Part shown: one piece after another, positions 9,373 to 17,796 of the stretch
How positions within the stretch are numbered: the stretch's first letter is position 1
How the letters are laid out: every line of letters begins with the position of its first letter
NCBI RefSeq assembly: GCF_035984415.1
Contig: NZ_CP130720.1
Span: forward strand, 8,680,001-8,744,000
Reading direction: 5' to 3'
Length of the DNA stretch: 64,000 nucleotides
Origin: Streptomyces sp. NBC_01296
Lineage (GTDB): Bacteria; Actinomycetota; Actinomycetes; Streptomycetales; Streptomycetaceae
Notes under the pieces: model-generated
What the model was told of the DNA's origin: nothing
Database searches by the model: none
The model's input: the letters and a program-made list of their open reading frames with translations, nothing else
Translations under genes and position numbers: made by a program

Positions 9373-9843
9373 ATGTCCGCCAAGCTGATCATCTACCCGC
9401 CCGACGAGCAGGGCTGGCGCCGGGTGCGCTACGACGGTGTCGCCATCGGGGTCGCGCACCGGCCGTCCGACATCCGTGTCTTCCTCGCCGACGCTGGACT
9501 GGAGAACGCTGAGGACGTAGACCTCACCGACCCCGACTTCGTGGAATGGCGAGGCGCAGGCCCCGAGGCGTGGAACCCCTCCCCCACCCCTCCCCCTGAA
9601 GCACCCTCCACGCCGGCGGAAATGCTCCTCCCTGCCGAGCCGCCGCGAGGGCTAGACGCGGGGCAGCCAGCCGTCGGCGAAGTCGGAGCGCTCCCGTGCG
9701 CGCTGCGCCTTCTCCTCGAGGAGCCGGCGGAAGCCTGCCAGGGCGTAGCGTTCCCCGGTGCCCGCTCGGGGCCCGGGGATGCCGGCCACGGTGGCCATGC
9801 ACTGCTGGGGCTGGGGCTGCCAGCCGGTGACCAGGACCCGTAG
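9373..9843 (+). CDS. Hypothetical protein, N-terminal part conserved-looking
   Basis: ATG 9373 begins MSAKLIIYPPDEQGWRRVRY, then DGVAIGVAHRP..VDLTDPDFVEWRG. This ~70-residue compact acidic domain recalls small Streptomyces hypothetical proteins. After residue ~70 the frame becomes Pro-rich. From 9652 it runs opposite the STAS gene for 192 bp, where its sequence looks like a shadow. The true C-terminus may have been lost to a frameshift or rearrangement. An RBS-like GAGGAGGGCGGGG lies about 10-20 bases upstream. Function unknown. Confidence 0.5.
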   Translation: MSAKLIIYPPDEQGWRRVRYDGVAIGVAHRPSDIRVFLADAGLENAEDVDLTDPDFVEWRGAGPEAWNPSPTPPPEAPSTPAEMLLPAEPPRGLDAGQPAVGEVGALPCALRLLLEEPAEACQGVAFPGARSGPGDAGHGGHALLGLGLPAGDQDP

Positions 9844-10059
9844 GCGCATGCGCTCGGCGCGCCGGTGCAGGTTCAGGAGGTGGAGCAGGCCGTCGACGTC
9901 CATGGCCGCAACGGCGTGCAGGTCCACCAGGAGATCCCGCTCGTCCATGGTCACGTGGTCCAGCGCGCGCTGGAGCACCTCTCCCGCACCCTCGTCGAGC
10001 TCCCCAGTGGCGCTGATCAGAATCGAGCTGCCGCAGTGCTGGACCTCAACGTTGATCAA
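9652..10059 (-). CDS. STAS domain protein (anti-sigma factor antagonist-like)
   Basis: A 135-residue STAS-fold protein. The beta-strand INVEVQHCGSSILISATGEL opens the domain. The family's switch region follows (DLLVDLHAVAAMDVDGLLHLLNLHRRAERMRLRVLVTG). The usual phosphorylatable Ser/Thr after the D..V..MD segment is replaced (AAMDVDGLLHLL), so phospho-switching may be lost. The TTG at 10059 with GGGAG eight bases upstream is preferred. The open frame continues to 10299 but is Pro/Thr-rich and non-domain-like. Such proteins bind RsbW-type kinases in sigma-B-like cascades. No partner kinase is adjacent; a HATPase protein lies 12 kb away. Confidence 0.75.
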   Translation of the reverse strand: MINVEVQHCGSSILISATGELDEGAGEVLQRALDHVTMDERDLLVDLHAVAAMDVDGLLHLLNLHRRAERMRLRVLVTGWQPQPQQCMATVAGIPGPRAGTGERYALAGFRRLLEEKAQRARERSDFADGWLPRV

Positions 10060-10595
10060 TGTTCTGCTCCCGTCACCCGAAGGCTCCGGACCCACGGGGC
10101 CCCATCCTGGCCCGGTACGGCTTAGGGCCGGTGTGCGGCGCGCTGAGGCGCGCGTAGAGGTCGGTACCGGGGTTGCACCGGGAGGAGGCTGGACCGTTGT
10201 CTGGAGGGTTGCCTTCAGCGGGGGACCGTGGGTGTGACCGGAGGTGGGACCTCGCAAATCGGGCATGGTCTGTTCTTGCAGGTCAGACCCGGTGGGCAAG
10301 CCCCCTCACGAGGAGGACACCTCTTTCCTCGCGATAGCCGAGGGAAGAGGTCTGGTTCGAGTTGGGGGCCGGCGACGACCCGAGGGGTACATGTACTGAC
10401 CTGCGCCACGTAGGCGACCCATTGTTGCGCGAGCGCTTGCAGCACGGCGCCGTGCGGCATCCTTCCGGGACCCTCGCCAGGCTGCAGGGCTATCTGGTGA
10501 CTGCTTGTGGCGTCCGTGTGCTGCTGTGTGTCGGTGGGAATGCAGGGTCGGCAAAACGGTTCACTACAGTGCCGCCCGCCGAGAGGAACCCGCTC
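10060..10595. other. Gap without a supportable gene
   Basis: About 535 bp upstream of the STAS start. It holds alternative upstream starts of the STAS frame (to 10299) and Arg-rich shadow frames only. Nothing else is seen. Confidence 0.45.
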
Positions 10596-10769
10596 ATGAG
10601 TACCCCCGCACCCCGCCCCTCGGTCGCGACCTGGGCTCCTTCCCAGTCCGGACCGTGCGTGCGCCATCGAACATGCTGCCGATACGGGGTCGGTGGGAAT
10701 CCGCTTTGCCAGGGGTGCCGGGACCGGCTTGTGGAGCCGCAGCAGAAGCCGACCCGCCCTGGAGCCTGA
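10596..10769 (+). CDS. Small cysteine-rich (zinc-ribbon-like) protein
   Basis: A 57-residue protein with a tight cysteine cluster CVRHRTCC..PLCQGC (five Cys, one His), spaced like a treble-clef or zinc-ribbon knuckle. GAGAGGA lies eight to fourteen bases upstream of ATG 10596. The frame is open further upstream without protein-like sequence. Such mini-proteins are usually overlooked. Metal binding is inferred only from the C-x5-CC-x9-C-x2-C spacing. No partner gene is adjacent. Confidence 0.45.
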   Translation: MSTPAPRPSVATWAPSQSGPCVRHRTCCRYGVGGNPLCQGCRDRLVEPQQKPTRPGA

Positions 10770-11533
10770 CTCGGCAGGGCCCTCCGGCCGTATCAACGTG
10801 CCATGCCTGCCTGGACCGGGGGTGAGGCTGTCGGGTGCCAGGCCCGGAGTAAGCGGTGAGGGAGGTCGTCCCCCGAGTGGTTCTCACCCCCGCCCTTCGA
10901 GCCGATGCTCGCCCAGGCCGCCGAGCACGTCCCTGGCTCCGGCGTCCTGGCGAGCGGCTTCGCGGCGGAGCAGAAATTATGGACAGGGTTTTGCTCTGTC
11001 CGTTGTCCGTTTCATCAGCTGACGGGATTCCGCCTGGCGTGGGTTCGCTCCGGGGATGAGCGCAGCGTTTCGGGCGGCGAAGGTACCGGCGTCGACGGCA
11101 CCTTCGTCGCTCAGCCAGTCGACTCGACCACTGAGGTGACCTATGACGGGTCGGCGGTGTCGGCCTGGATGAGGCGGCTCACCGGCCGGGCTCCTCCGAG
11201 GTCAGCGCGGCCAGGGTGCCGCTGACGGCGCCGACCACCGCCTCGGTCGTCGCCCGGGTGCACTGGTGGAGTGTCGGTATTCGAGGGTTGCAGCATTTGC
11301 CCGCAGGGCGAGCACTCCCACATCCGGCCGGTCACGTCAGCGGTGACAAGCTCTCGCCGCAACGGGCGCTGTCTGCGCGAAGACGCCGGATCAAGAAGAA
11401 GGCCGACCTCTTGCGGTGAACCCGCGCCGGCGCTCGCGCCCCGGTGCGGTCCTTCGCCCTCCACCGCTGCGTACGGCTCTTCCGGGCAGCGGCAATCCCG
11501 CGCGACAGAAGGCTCACCCAGCCCATCGTGGTT
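10770..11533. other. Gap (about 760 bp) with a possible decayed coding end
   Basis: No intact gene. On the minus strand a short stretch ending in TGA at 11179-11181 reads TRATTEAVVGAVSGTLAALT, then SEEPGR. It has a genuine-looking amino acid composition but cannot be extended upstream without changing frame. It may be the tail of a dead gene. Confidence 0.35.
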
Positions 11534-11953
11534 TCACGGCGCCGGTACGGCACCGATCTGCTGCATCACCCCGAGGAGGTCGGGCTGGCCTCGTTCGCCG
11601 ACGATCCGGCCGTCGGCCAGGTAGTAGAAGTTCATGGCCTGCACCGAGATCTTCTTGCCGCTCGCCGGGACCCCGAAGAATTCACCGTCGTGGGTTCCCC
11701 GCATGGTGAACCGCGCGGCCACGGTGTCTCCTTCCGTGACCGTCTCCTCCAGCGTCCACTGGACGTCCGGGAAGGCGCTGCGCATCATCCCGATGACTTC
11801 CATGTACCCATCGGGGCCCCGCAGTGGTTCCGGGTGGCTTGGCGCGTGGAACACCGCGCCCGGAGAAATGACCTCGCGAGCGAGGTCCTCGTTGCCCGTG
11901 TTGATGAACTCGACGAAGCGGTTCATCACTGACTCGGTGGACTGCGACGGCAT
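11534..11953 (-). CDS. SnoaL-like / ester cyclase family protein
   Basis: A 139-residue NTF2-fold protein: VMNRFVEFINTGNEDLAREV.., GPDGYMEVIGMMRSAFPDVQ.., RFTMRGTHDGEFFGVPASGK.., MNFYYLADGRIVGERGQPDL. These blocks match the SnoaL-like polyketide cyclase/ester cyclase family (my recognition). The ATG has GGAGAGG nine bases upstream. It is transcribed divergently from a PadR regulator, and the shared ~98-bp spacer contains two palindromes likely to be the PadR operator. It probably belongs to the PadR/quinone reductase stress module. The substrate is unknown. Confidence 0.85.
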   Translation of the reverse strand: MPSQSTESVMNRFVEFINTGNEDLAREVISPGAVFHAPSHPEPLRGPDGYMEVIGMMRSAFPDVQWTLEETVTEGDTVAARFTMRGTHDGEFFGVPASGKKISVQAMNFYYLADGRIVGERGQPDLLGVMQQIGAVPAP

Positions 11954-11999
11954 CGTGCTGTGCCTCTCCAGAGATGTTTGGGTGGTACCTACGAGCGTA

Positions 12000-12031
12000 A
12001 CATCGAATCGATGTTCACATCGTTTCGATGT
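12000..12031. promoter_or_regulatory. Tandem PadR operator palindromes
   Basis: Two near-identical palindromes sit between the divergent SnoaL-like and padR genes: ACATCGAATCGATGT (12000-12014) and ACATCGTTTCGATGT (12017-12031). Centres are 17 bp apart, about 1.6 helical turns. The outer ACAT..ATGT halves fit PadR-type operators. The position suggests autoregulation and control of the divergent gene. Confidence 0.75.
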
Positions 12032-12051
12032 AGGCGTGCGAAGATGGAGAC

Positions 12052-12630
12052 ATGCTGGAACTCGCGATACTCGGCTTCCTCGCCGAGGGACCCCTGCCTG
12101 GACACGAGCTGCGCCGCCGCGTCTCCCAGCTGACCGGCTATGCGCGGCCGGTCAGTGACGGCAGCCTGTATCCGGCGCTCAACCGTCTGACGAAGGCGGG
12201 CTTGATCGAGCGGCGCGCCAACCCGGCCGCGGGGGCGGCCCGGTACGTGCTCAGCCTGACCGTGGCCGGGCGGGCCGACATGCTTCAGCGCCTGCGCAAG
12301 CCCGCCGACCACGAGATCACCGACTTCACTCGGTTCTACACCGTCCTGGCCTTCCTCTCCCACCTGCCCGACGTGGCCGAACAGCACGCGGTTCTGCGCA
12401 GACGGCTGGAGTTCCTGGAAGAACCGGTGAGCTTCTTCTACGACAACGAGCGGCCCCTGCGCGCCGAGGAGGTCGCCGACCCCTACCGGCGGGGCATGCT
12501 GCTCACCGCCCGCGCCACCAGCCGCGCCGAACGGACCTGGCTGCGCGAGACCCTCGGCGAGGAACCGCCCGTATTCGACACCGGATGCACCGACTGCGAT
12601 CCGCATGCGCCCGCCGTTCCCGCGAGCTGA
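12052..12630 (+). CDS. PadR family transcriptional regulator
   Basis: A 192-residue PadR protein. The N-terminal winged helix is clear: MLELAILGFLAEGPLPGHEL.., DGSLYPALNRLTKAGLIERR. The C-terminal ~100 residues form the Vir_act_alpha_C-like dimerisation region, ending in a Cys-containing tail (GCTDCD). ATG 12052 follows TGGAGA. It lies 21 bp from the quinone reductase gene and divergent from a SnoaL-like gene, with two palindromes upstream. It likely represses both units and responds to a phenolic or electrophile. The cysteine pair in the tail may be redox-active (inference). Confidence 0.92.
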   Translation: MLELAILGFLAEGPLPGHELRRRVSQLTGYARPVSDGSLYPALNRLTKAGLIERRANPAAGAARYVLSLTVAGRADMLQRLRKPADHEITDFTRFYTVLAFLSHLPDVAEQHAVLRRRLEFLEEPVSFFYDNERPLRAEEVADPYRRGMLLTARATSRAERTWLRETLGEEPPVFDTGCTDCDPHAPAVPAS

Positions 12631-12650
12631 CTGTCCACGGAGGTACCACC

Positions 12651-13634
12651 ATGCTTGCTTCCTGGTACGACGACCAGGGCCCCGCCACCGATGTCCTGCA
12701 CGTCGGCGAACTCCCTGATCCCGTTCCCGGCCCCGGCGAGGTCCGCGTCCGTGTCACCGTCTCGGGCGTCAACCCCGGCGACACCAAGAAGCGGCGCGGC
12801 TGGCTCGGCTCCTCCATGCCCTTCCCGCGGGTGATCCCGCACAGCGATGCCGCCGGAGTCATCGACGCCGTGGGCGCCCAAGTCGACGCCCGCCGCGTCG
12901 GACAGCGGGTCTGGGTATACGGCGCCCAGTCCTACCGCCCCTTCGGCACAGCCGCTCAGTACACCGTCGTACCTGACCACCAGGCCGTACCTCTGCCAGA
13001 CCATCTGAGTGACGAGCTGGGGGCGAGCCTCGGCATCCCCGGCATCACCGCCCACCGCACCGTCTTCGCCGACGGCCCGGTCGACGGCCGACTGGTCCTG
13101 GTCCATGGAGTCCTCGGCGGCGTCGGCTCCCTGGCCGCCCAGCTCGCCCACTGGGCCGGCGCGACTGTGATCGCGACCGTCCGCCGCACCGCGGACCTCG
13201 ACCGCGTCGACCCGGCCGTCGTCTCCCACGCCGTCGCCCTGGACACCGGCGACCCCGCCGCGGCCATCCGCTCGTACGCACCGCGGGGCGTCGACCGGAT
13301 CATCGAGGTCGCGCTGTCCGACAACGCCGACCTCGACAACGCCGTCGCCGCCAACAACGCCGTCATCGCCGCCTACGCCACCCGCACGGACCGCACCGAG
13401 ATCCCCTTCTGGCCGCTGCTGTTCAACAACGTCACCCTGCGACTGCTCGGCAGCGACGACTTCCCGCCCGAAGCCAAGCGCCAGGCCGCCCGCGACCTCA
13501 CCTCCGCCGCAGCTGTCAGCGCCCTCACCGTCGCCGTCGGCGACCGTTACCCGCTGGATGACATCGCCAAGGCCCACGACCACGTCGACGCCGGCGGTGG
13601 CCACGGCCGCATCCTGGTCACCATCCCCCAATAG
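12651..13634 (+). CDS. Zinc-independent NADPH:quinone oxidoreductase (MDR superfamily)
   Basis: A 327-residue medium-chain reductase. The GroES-like N-terminus is VPGPGEVRVRVTVSGVNPGD and the Rossmann fold carries VLVHGVLGGVGSLAAQLAHW, where the nucleotide motif is GVLGGVGS. It ends DDIAKAHDHVDAGGGHGRIL, typical of QOR-like proteins. The catalytic zinc cysteines and histidine of alcohol dehydrogenases are absent. ATG 12651 has CGGAGG nine bases upstream. It is co-transcribed with padR and likely detoxifies quinones or enones sensed by it. Confidence 0.92.
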   Translation: MLASWYDDQGPATDVLHVGELPDPVPGPGEVRVRVTVSGVNPGDTKKRRGWLGSSMPFPRVIPHSDAAGVIDAVGAQVDARRVGQRVWVYGAQSYRPFGTAAQYTVVPDHQAVPLPDHLSDELGASLGIPGITAHRTVFADGPVDGRLVLVHGVLGGVGSLAAQLAHWAGATVIATVRRTADLDRVDPAVVSHAVALDTGDPAAAIRSYAPRGVDRIIEVALSDNADLDNAVAANNAVIAAYATRTDRTEIPFWPLLFNNVTLRLLGSDDFPPEAKRQAARDLTSAAAVSALTVAVGDRYPLDDIAKAHDHVDAGGGHGRILVTIPQ

Positions 13635-13859
13635 CGCAGACTCGGAACACCTCCCCCGAGGGCCGATCAGGTGCGGCTGCCCGTCCGGTATCGCCCACTC
13701 GTCCAACTGATCGTCGAGACGGGCGAACAGGTCGGCGCACTCCCGCATGAGCGGTGTGGCTTCGCGAGGCCGCCGTACTTCCCGGCGGGTGAAGTGCACC
13801 GCCACTTCAAGATCGACATGCTGCCGGACAGTACCCTCGGACAGCTCAACAGCGCATAA

Positions 13860-14792
13860 CAGAAGCTGGACGGGCATCGGGCGCTGCTGTTCACCCCGGC
13901 CGGCCCGGGCGGCACGGTGGTGGTGCAGACCCGTCGCGGGGCATTGGTTCAGGACAGGTGGCCGGACTTGGTGGCGGCCGCCGCGGAGCAGCTGCCGCAC
14001 GGCCTGGTCCTCGATGGCGAGCTGGTCGTCTGGGACGCCGAGGAAGGCCGGTTGTCGTTTCAGGCGTTGCAGCGCCGGGCCGCCGCCCGCGCCCGTGGCG
14101 CTGCCGGCCTGGCCGCCCGGTGGCCGGCCTACTTCGTCGCGTTCGACGTCTTGCAGCTCGACGGCGAGGAACTGCTACGACGGCCTTACAGGGACCGCAG
14201 GACTCAACTGGAGAAGTTGTTCACCGATCGCGCCCTGACAGCCCCGTGGACGCTGTGCCCGATGACGACGGACCTGGCCAAGGCCCGGGAGTGGCTGGAG
14301 ACCTGGACCGACGTGTCCGGGGTGGAGGGCCTGGTCATTAAGCCTCTGACCAGCCGATATCTGGCCGGGTACCGGGGATGGACCAAGATCAGAAGACGGG
14401 ACACAACAGAGGCGATCATCGGCGCCGTCACCGGCACCCTGACCCGCCCCGGGCTCCTCGTCCTCGGCCGCCTCGAGCAGGCGGGCCGGCTGCGAGCGGT
14501 CGGCCGGACCGTACCGCTGCGCCCGGACACATCCCGCCAGGTCGGCGAGCACCTCGCCGCGGCCGGCCCCGGTCACCCTTTTGAGGGGGTGCGGTTCGCC
14601 TCGGCTTGGGGGAGCCGTGACGTCCTGGACGTGGTGCCCGTCCGTCCGGACCTGGTGGCGGAGGTCAGCGCGGACCGGGCGGTTGACCTGGGAGTTTTCC
14701 GTCACCCGCTGAGGTTCCAGCGAATCCGCCTGGACGTGACCGCCGGCGATGTCCCGCCCTTCGGTCAGGGGTCGGCTGCGGCGGCTGGCTGA
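13860..14792 (+). pseudogene. ATP-dependent DNA ligase, 5'-truncated
   Basis: The frame begins immediately after a TAA (13857-13859) with QKLDGHRALL, the adenylation motif I whose lysine carries AMP. It continues through LVLDGELVVWD (motif III), FVAFDVL, SGVEGLVIKPL (motif IV), GYRGWTKIRRRDTTEAIIG (motif V) and an OB-like C-terminus ending FGQGSAAAAG. The ~35 residues expected before motif I are missing, replaced by unrelated sequence. The first in-frame start (GTG 13917) lies after the catalytic lysine, so no active enzyme can be made. The 225 bp upstream (13635-13859) hold a minus-strand coding-like stretch (ECADLFARLDDQLDEW) of unknown identity. Confidence 0.8.
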
Positions 14793-15028
14793 CCGGCCCG
14801 GCGCGCGCCGGCGAACGGGCCTCTTGGGGGTCGGCACCAGTCGGTGCCGGCCCTGCTTCGTGTCCCCCGCAGGGGTGAATCCGGCCCTCGCGTACGCGTA
14901 GGCGGCTTATGCGGTGTGCTCCCAACTCGCCCTGAAATCAGAGCTATTGACAGCAAACAGGATCTTTCGGCATGTTTCCGGCGCGGCCCGATGGTCGGGC
15001 TGCTGGTTGTGCGATCGGAGTGCGGTTC

Positions 15029-15484
15029 ATGGCGCGTTCGGTACGGGAGCTCTACGACAAGAGCCAGGCCGCGGGCCGGCTGCGGGTGCCGTTGGCGGCC
15101 TGGCGGTGGGCGGCCGGCTCGGGCCTGGTCCCGCCGGCGGACGCCGGCCGCAGGGTGTGGTCCCGGGCGGTGGTGGAGGCCGCCGACCTGGAGCAGGTGC
15201 GCGCGGCGCTGCGGGGCCCGATCGGGGCCGGGGTGGCCGCGGACCGGCTGACGGAGGCCCTTGGGGTGCCGCTCCCGATCCTCCGGCCGAGGGTGACCGC
15301 GGCGGCGGTCGGCCACCTCGTGAAGGCCGGTCTCCTGGTCTACCTCGGCGGGGGCACGCAGTTCCCCGACGTCCACCCGGACCAGGTGGCCGCGCTCACC
15401 CGCCGCCGGGACCTGCCCGCCCTGGGCTTCACCGTCGAAGGCTTCGGGAACTATTCGTCCACGGGAATGAGGCGCGTGCCGTAG
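15029..15484 (+). CDS. Hypothetical winged-helix-like protein, probably 3'-truncated
   Basis: A protein of about 150 residues starting MARSVRELYDKSQAAGRLRV, then PLAAWRWAAGSGLVPPADAG. It has repeated short helical blocks (RRVWSRAVVEAADLEQVRAA.., ALGVPLPILRPRVTAAAVGH) that resemble DNA-binding helices of plasmid- or ICE-encoded proteins. The last ~11 codons lie antisense to the secreted-protein gene at 15451-15936 and look artificial (GNYSSTGMRRVP). The native 3' end was probably lost. The start at 15029 is chosen where conserved-looking sequence begins. I do not assign a family. Confidence 0.5.
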   Translation: MARSVRELYDKSQAAGRLRVPLAAWRWAAGSGLVPPADAGRRVWSRAVVEAADLEQVRAALRGPIGAGVAADRLTEALGVPLPILRPRVTAAAVGHLVKAGLLVYLGGGTQFPDVHPDQVAALTRRRDLPALGFTVEGFGNYSSTGMRRVP

Positions 15485-15936
15485 TCGATCACCGTGCCAT
15501 GGTTCTTGGCCTGCTGTCGTTCTGCCGGTGTGACGCACAGGGTGTCGCCCTTGAACTTCTCACGCCAGACGTAGCCGGGCATGCACGTGCTCGGCCCGTA
15601 CGCTCCGCCACCGGGCTGCCGGTGGGGATTCTGGTCGTGAACCCTCTGTCGTGCCGTCGGCGTGACGCACAGGGTGTCGCCATCGAAACTGTCACGCCAG
15701 ACGTAGCCGGGCATGCACGTGTCCGGCCCGTAGGCTCCGCCACCGGGCTGTCGGTGGGGGTTACTGCCGTCGGACGGGAGACTCGTGACAGAGGTCTGGG
15801 TCTGGGGCGCGATCGCCGCAGTGGCCGGCAGCGCGATGCCGCCGGTGATGAAAGCGGCTGAGGCGAAGACCATCATGGAGCGCGAGATCCGGCGCTTTGA
15901 CTGAGTGGCGGTCGGGCTGGGGCGGTGATACGACAT
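15451..15936 (-). CDS. Secreted protein with two tandem cysteine-containing repeats
   Basis: A 161-residue exported protein. It has a basic N-terminus, then a signal peptide (MMVFASAAFITGGIALPATA). The mature part holds two near-identical ~40-residue repeats of the form NPHRQPGGGAYGPxTCMPGY, then VWRxxFxGDTLCVTPxxRQ. Each repeat has two cysteines, probably one disulfide each. The GPxTC..G(Y/F)VWRE.F.GD..CVTP block is a recurrent motif in secreted Streptomyces proteins (my recollection) of unknown role. ATG 15936 has AAGGAG. The DNA repeat is also high-identity, indicating recent duplication or gene conversion. It overlaps the 3' end of the plus-strand gene by 34 bp. Confidence 0.82.
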   Translation of the reverse strand: MSYHRPSPTATQSKRRISRSMMVFASAAFITGGIALPATAAIAPQTQTSVTSLPSDGSNPHRQPGGGAYGPDTCMPGYVWRDSFDGDTLCVTPTARQRVHDQNPHRQPGGGAYGPSTCMPGYVWREKFKGDTLCVTPAERQQAKNHGTVIDYGTRLIPVDE

Positions 15937-16239
15937 GAGTGCTCCTTGCGGATAGAGGCCGCCGGAAAACGGTCGGGCAAGCTGCGCCCGAGCGACCGGC
16001 GCCTGGTTGATACGGGGCCACTGGAAGGCCGCCGTTCTCCTGGCTGGTCTCGCTGTCTTTGCGGCGTGACCACACTTCAAGTAGGCGCGTTGGTGGTAGC
16101 CACCGTCATGCCCCTGAAGAACGTGTCTTGACGGGAGGGCGCAAATCTGAGCGGCTCGGTGCCAGCCCCGGACATCCCTGGGAGGGCGTCACGTTCGCCG
16201 CGACGTGATCGTGCCTTGTGCAGTTCCCGGGCCGCTTCC

Positions 16240-16308
16240 TCTGATGCGCAGTGGACCGCTTTCTACGAACACCTTGCCGTTGACGGCGTGCTCCGGCAGG
16301 CGGCCCGC
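16240..16308 (+). pseudogene. Duplicated fragment of the multi-HTH protein gene
   Basis: The residues DAQWTAFYEHLAVDGVLRQA are almost identical to DAQWTAFYEHLAVHGVLRQA in the intact gene at 19104-19841, with one substitution. Similarity stops on both sides. The fragment sits just upstream of, and in frame with, the HNH remnant. It therefore marks the breakpoint of a duplication or recombination with the locus 3.4 kb away. Confidence 0.75.
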
Positions 16309-16410
16309 TGGCTTGGCTGGCGGGTCTGCGGGGCGCCGCTTCGTCAGCAAGGCCGGCGGGTGGGGTGGTCCGGCACGGGTGCCGTAGGCAGCTGTGGGGG
16401 AGGGGTACCG

Positions 16411-16980
16411 TTGTCGTTGTTCGATGCGGTCGACCGGATCCCGGTTGCGGAGGAGCATCGGGAGGGCTACGTGCGCACCCTGTACAAGCATTGGAACAGG
16501 GGCCTGATCGCCTCCGACGGATGCGATACCCGCAAAGAAGTCATCTTGTCCGAGGCGCTTGAGGCGCCCGTGGTTGCGGCGGGCTGCAAGCTGACGGGCG
16601 GGGTGTGGCGCAGTGCGTACGACGACGTGGTCGTCACGGACGCCGCCCGCCTCGACGTGGACCACTTCGTCCCGTTGGCAGAAGTTTTCGATTCGGAGCG
16701 GACGCCGTGGAGTGCGGCGCGGCGTGAGGCGTACGCGAACGACCAGAACAGCCCGGACACCCTCATCGCGGTCTCCGCAGCCTCGAACAGGAGCAAGTCG
16801 GACAAGGATCCGGCGGAGTGGCTGCCGACGGACGGCTTGTAACACTGCACCTATGCCGCGACCTGGGTGGGTACAAAGCTGCGCTGGGATCTGGCTGTGG
16901 ACGAGGTCGAGAGCCAGGCGCTCCTCGGCCTCGCGGAGGACTGCCCGGACACCTCCGTCGTCTACGAGCCCGCTGCCTGA
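16411..16980 (+). pseudogene. HNH endonuclease family protein with missing 5' end and in-frame stop
   Basis: The frame encodes LFDAVDRIPVAEEHREGYVR.., KHWNRGLIASDGCDTRKEVI.., CKLTGGVWRSAYDDVVVTDA.., LDVDHFVPLAEVF.., ASNRSKSDKDPAEWLP. This is the GmrSD/DUF1524-like secreted HNH family with the DH..N..NRSK.D core. A TAA at 16840-16842 interrupts the frame. Translation resumes in the same frame with HCTYAATWVGTKLRWDLAVD, then EVESQALLGLAED..TSVVYEP, to a TGA at 16978-16980. The conserved C-terminal CTYA..W...K..W segment is thus cut off. The signal sequence usual for the family is also missing. TTG 16411 with GGGAGGGG upstream could start a truncated protein holding all catalytic residues, so residual activity is conceivable. 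Confidence 0.75.
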
Positions 16981-17186
16981 CCCGATTCAGTCCAGCCATC
17001 CCATCGCGCTGGGGCTGTTCACCGATTCGGCTTTCCTCAACGTCCCGGGCCGGGTGCGCAGCTCCAGGCCGGTGGTGCTGGCCGGGATCTGCCGGGGTCG
17101 CCGGCCTGACCGGTGCGGTGGGCCTGTCCGGGGGCTGTGACGAATACCGGCCGGACGCCTCATTGACCGAGGCTGCGGCGGTGCTT

Positions 17187-17507
17187 TCATGCTGGTGTTG
17201 GGGGCAGTACGAGCAGGTGGTCGTTGAGGGTTTCGGTGGTGAACCCTGCGGTATGGAGTGCGGCGTCCAGGGCGAGACCGGTGGCGTGGTGCAGCCCGGC
17301 CAGCCCCGTACCGCCCTCGCCCGGCATTTGCTCACCACTGATCCGGGCGTGCAACTCGTCGATCTCTTCGGGCAGCCAGCCCACCATCACGCCCCGGGCA
17401 TGGCGGACCAGATGCACACCCTCCCCGCCCCCGCTGCCAGGGTCGAACCCCGCTTCGATGAGAGCGGTGCGCACCGCGTCCAGGAGGTCCGTCTCGTGAT
17501 CATCCAC
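17187..17507 (-). CDS. Conserved hypothetical protein, 106 residues
   Basis: A soluble acidic protein (MDDHETDLLDAVRTALIEAG.., GVHLVRHARGVMVGWLPEEI.., HHATGLALDAALHTAGFTTE..) with alternating helix and strand prediction by eye. No signal or membrane segment is present. Codon bias is typical of real genes. It resembles small Streptomyces hypothetical proteins found near mobile or regulatory regions. The family has no function known to me. It stands alone. Confidence 0.7.
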   Translation of the reverse strand: MDDHETDLLDAVRTALIEAGFDPGSGGGEGVHLVRHARGVMVGWLPEEIDELHARISGEQMPGEGGTGLAGLHHATGLALDAALHTAGFTTETLNDHLLVLPPTPA

Positions 17508-17569
17508 AGGCGCACTGTAGAGGGCCTGCCAGGGCGTGAGGGGTGTCCGTGGCGCTCCCCGGGTCCGTG

Positions 17570-17610
17570 GCGGGACCCGGCCGGGGTGGCTTCAACCGGC
17601 CGGGTCCCGC
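17570..17610. terminator. Strong hairpin between divergent genes
   Basis: A 15-bp perfect stem: GCGGGACCCGGCCGG (17570-17584) pairs with 17596-17610, with an 11-nt loop. It looks like a terminator, yet both flanking genes start here rather than end. It may belong to a lost gene or act as a 5'-UTR structure for either neighbour. Confidence 0.6.
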
Positions 17611-17796
17611 GGATGTGGACCCTCTCGTCGCCCTGCCACCCTGACATGTACGAACCCCGACTGCGCACCGGGCAGGGGGAAGAGTGGGCCGGGCGGGTGA
17701 CACGCTCACACCTGCGGCTGCGCGGGGGCGCGGCCCGGCATCCGGCGACCCGAGGATGGGGCCACCCGTTTTACCGCTCGTCGAATGGAGCCACTC

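Noticed and set aside
12483..14000. 505-codon minus-strand frame opposite the PadR, quinone reductase and ligase region
   Set aside because: Gly/Val/Asp-rich shadow of well-supported plus-strand genes. Only a short stretch near 13690-13800 looks coding, and it could not be assigned.
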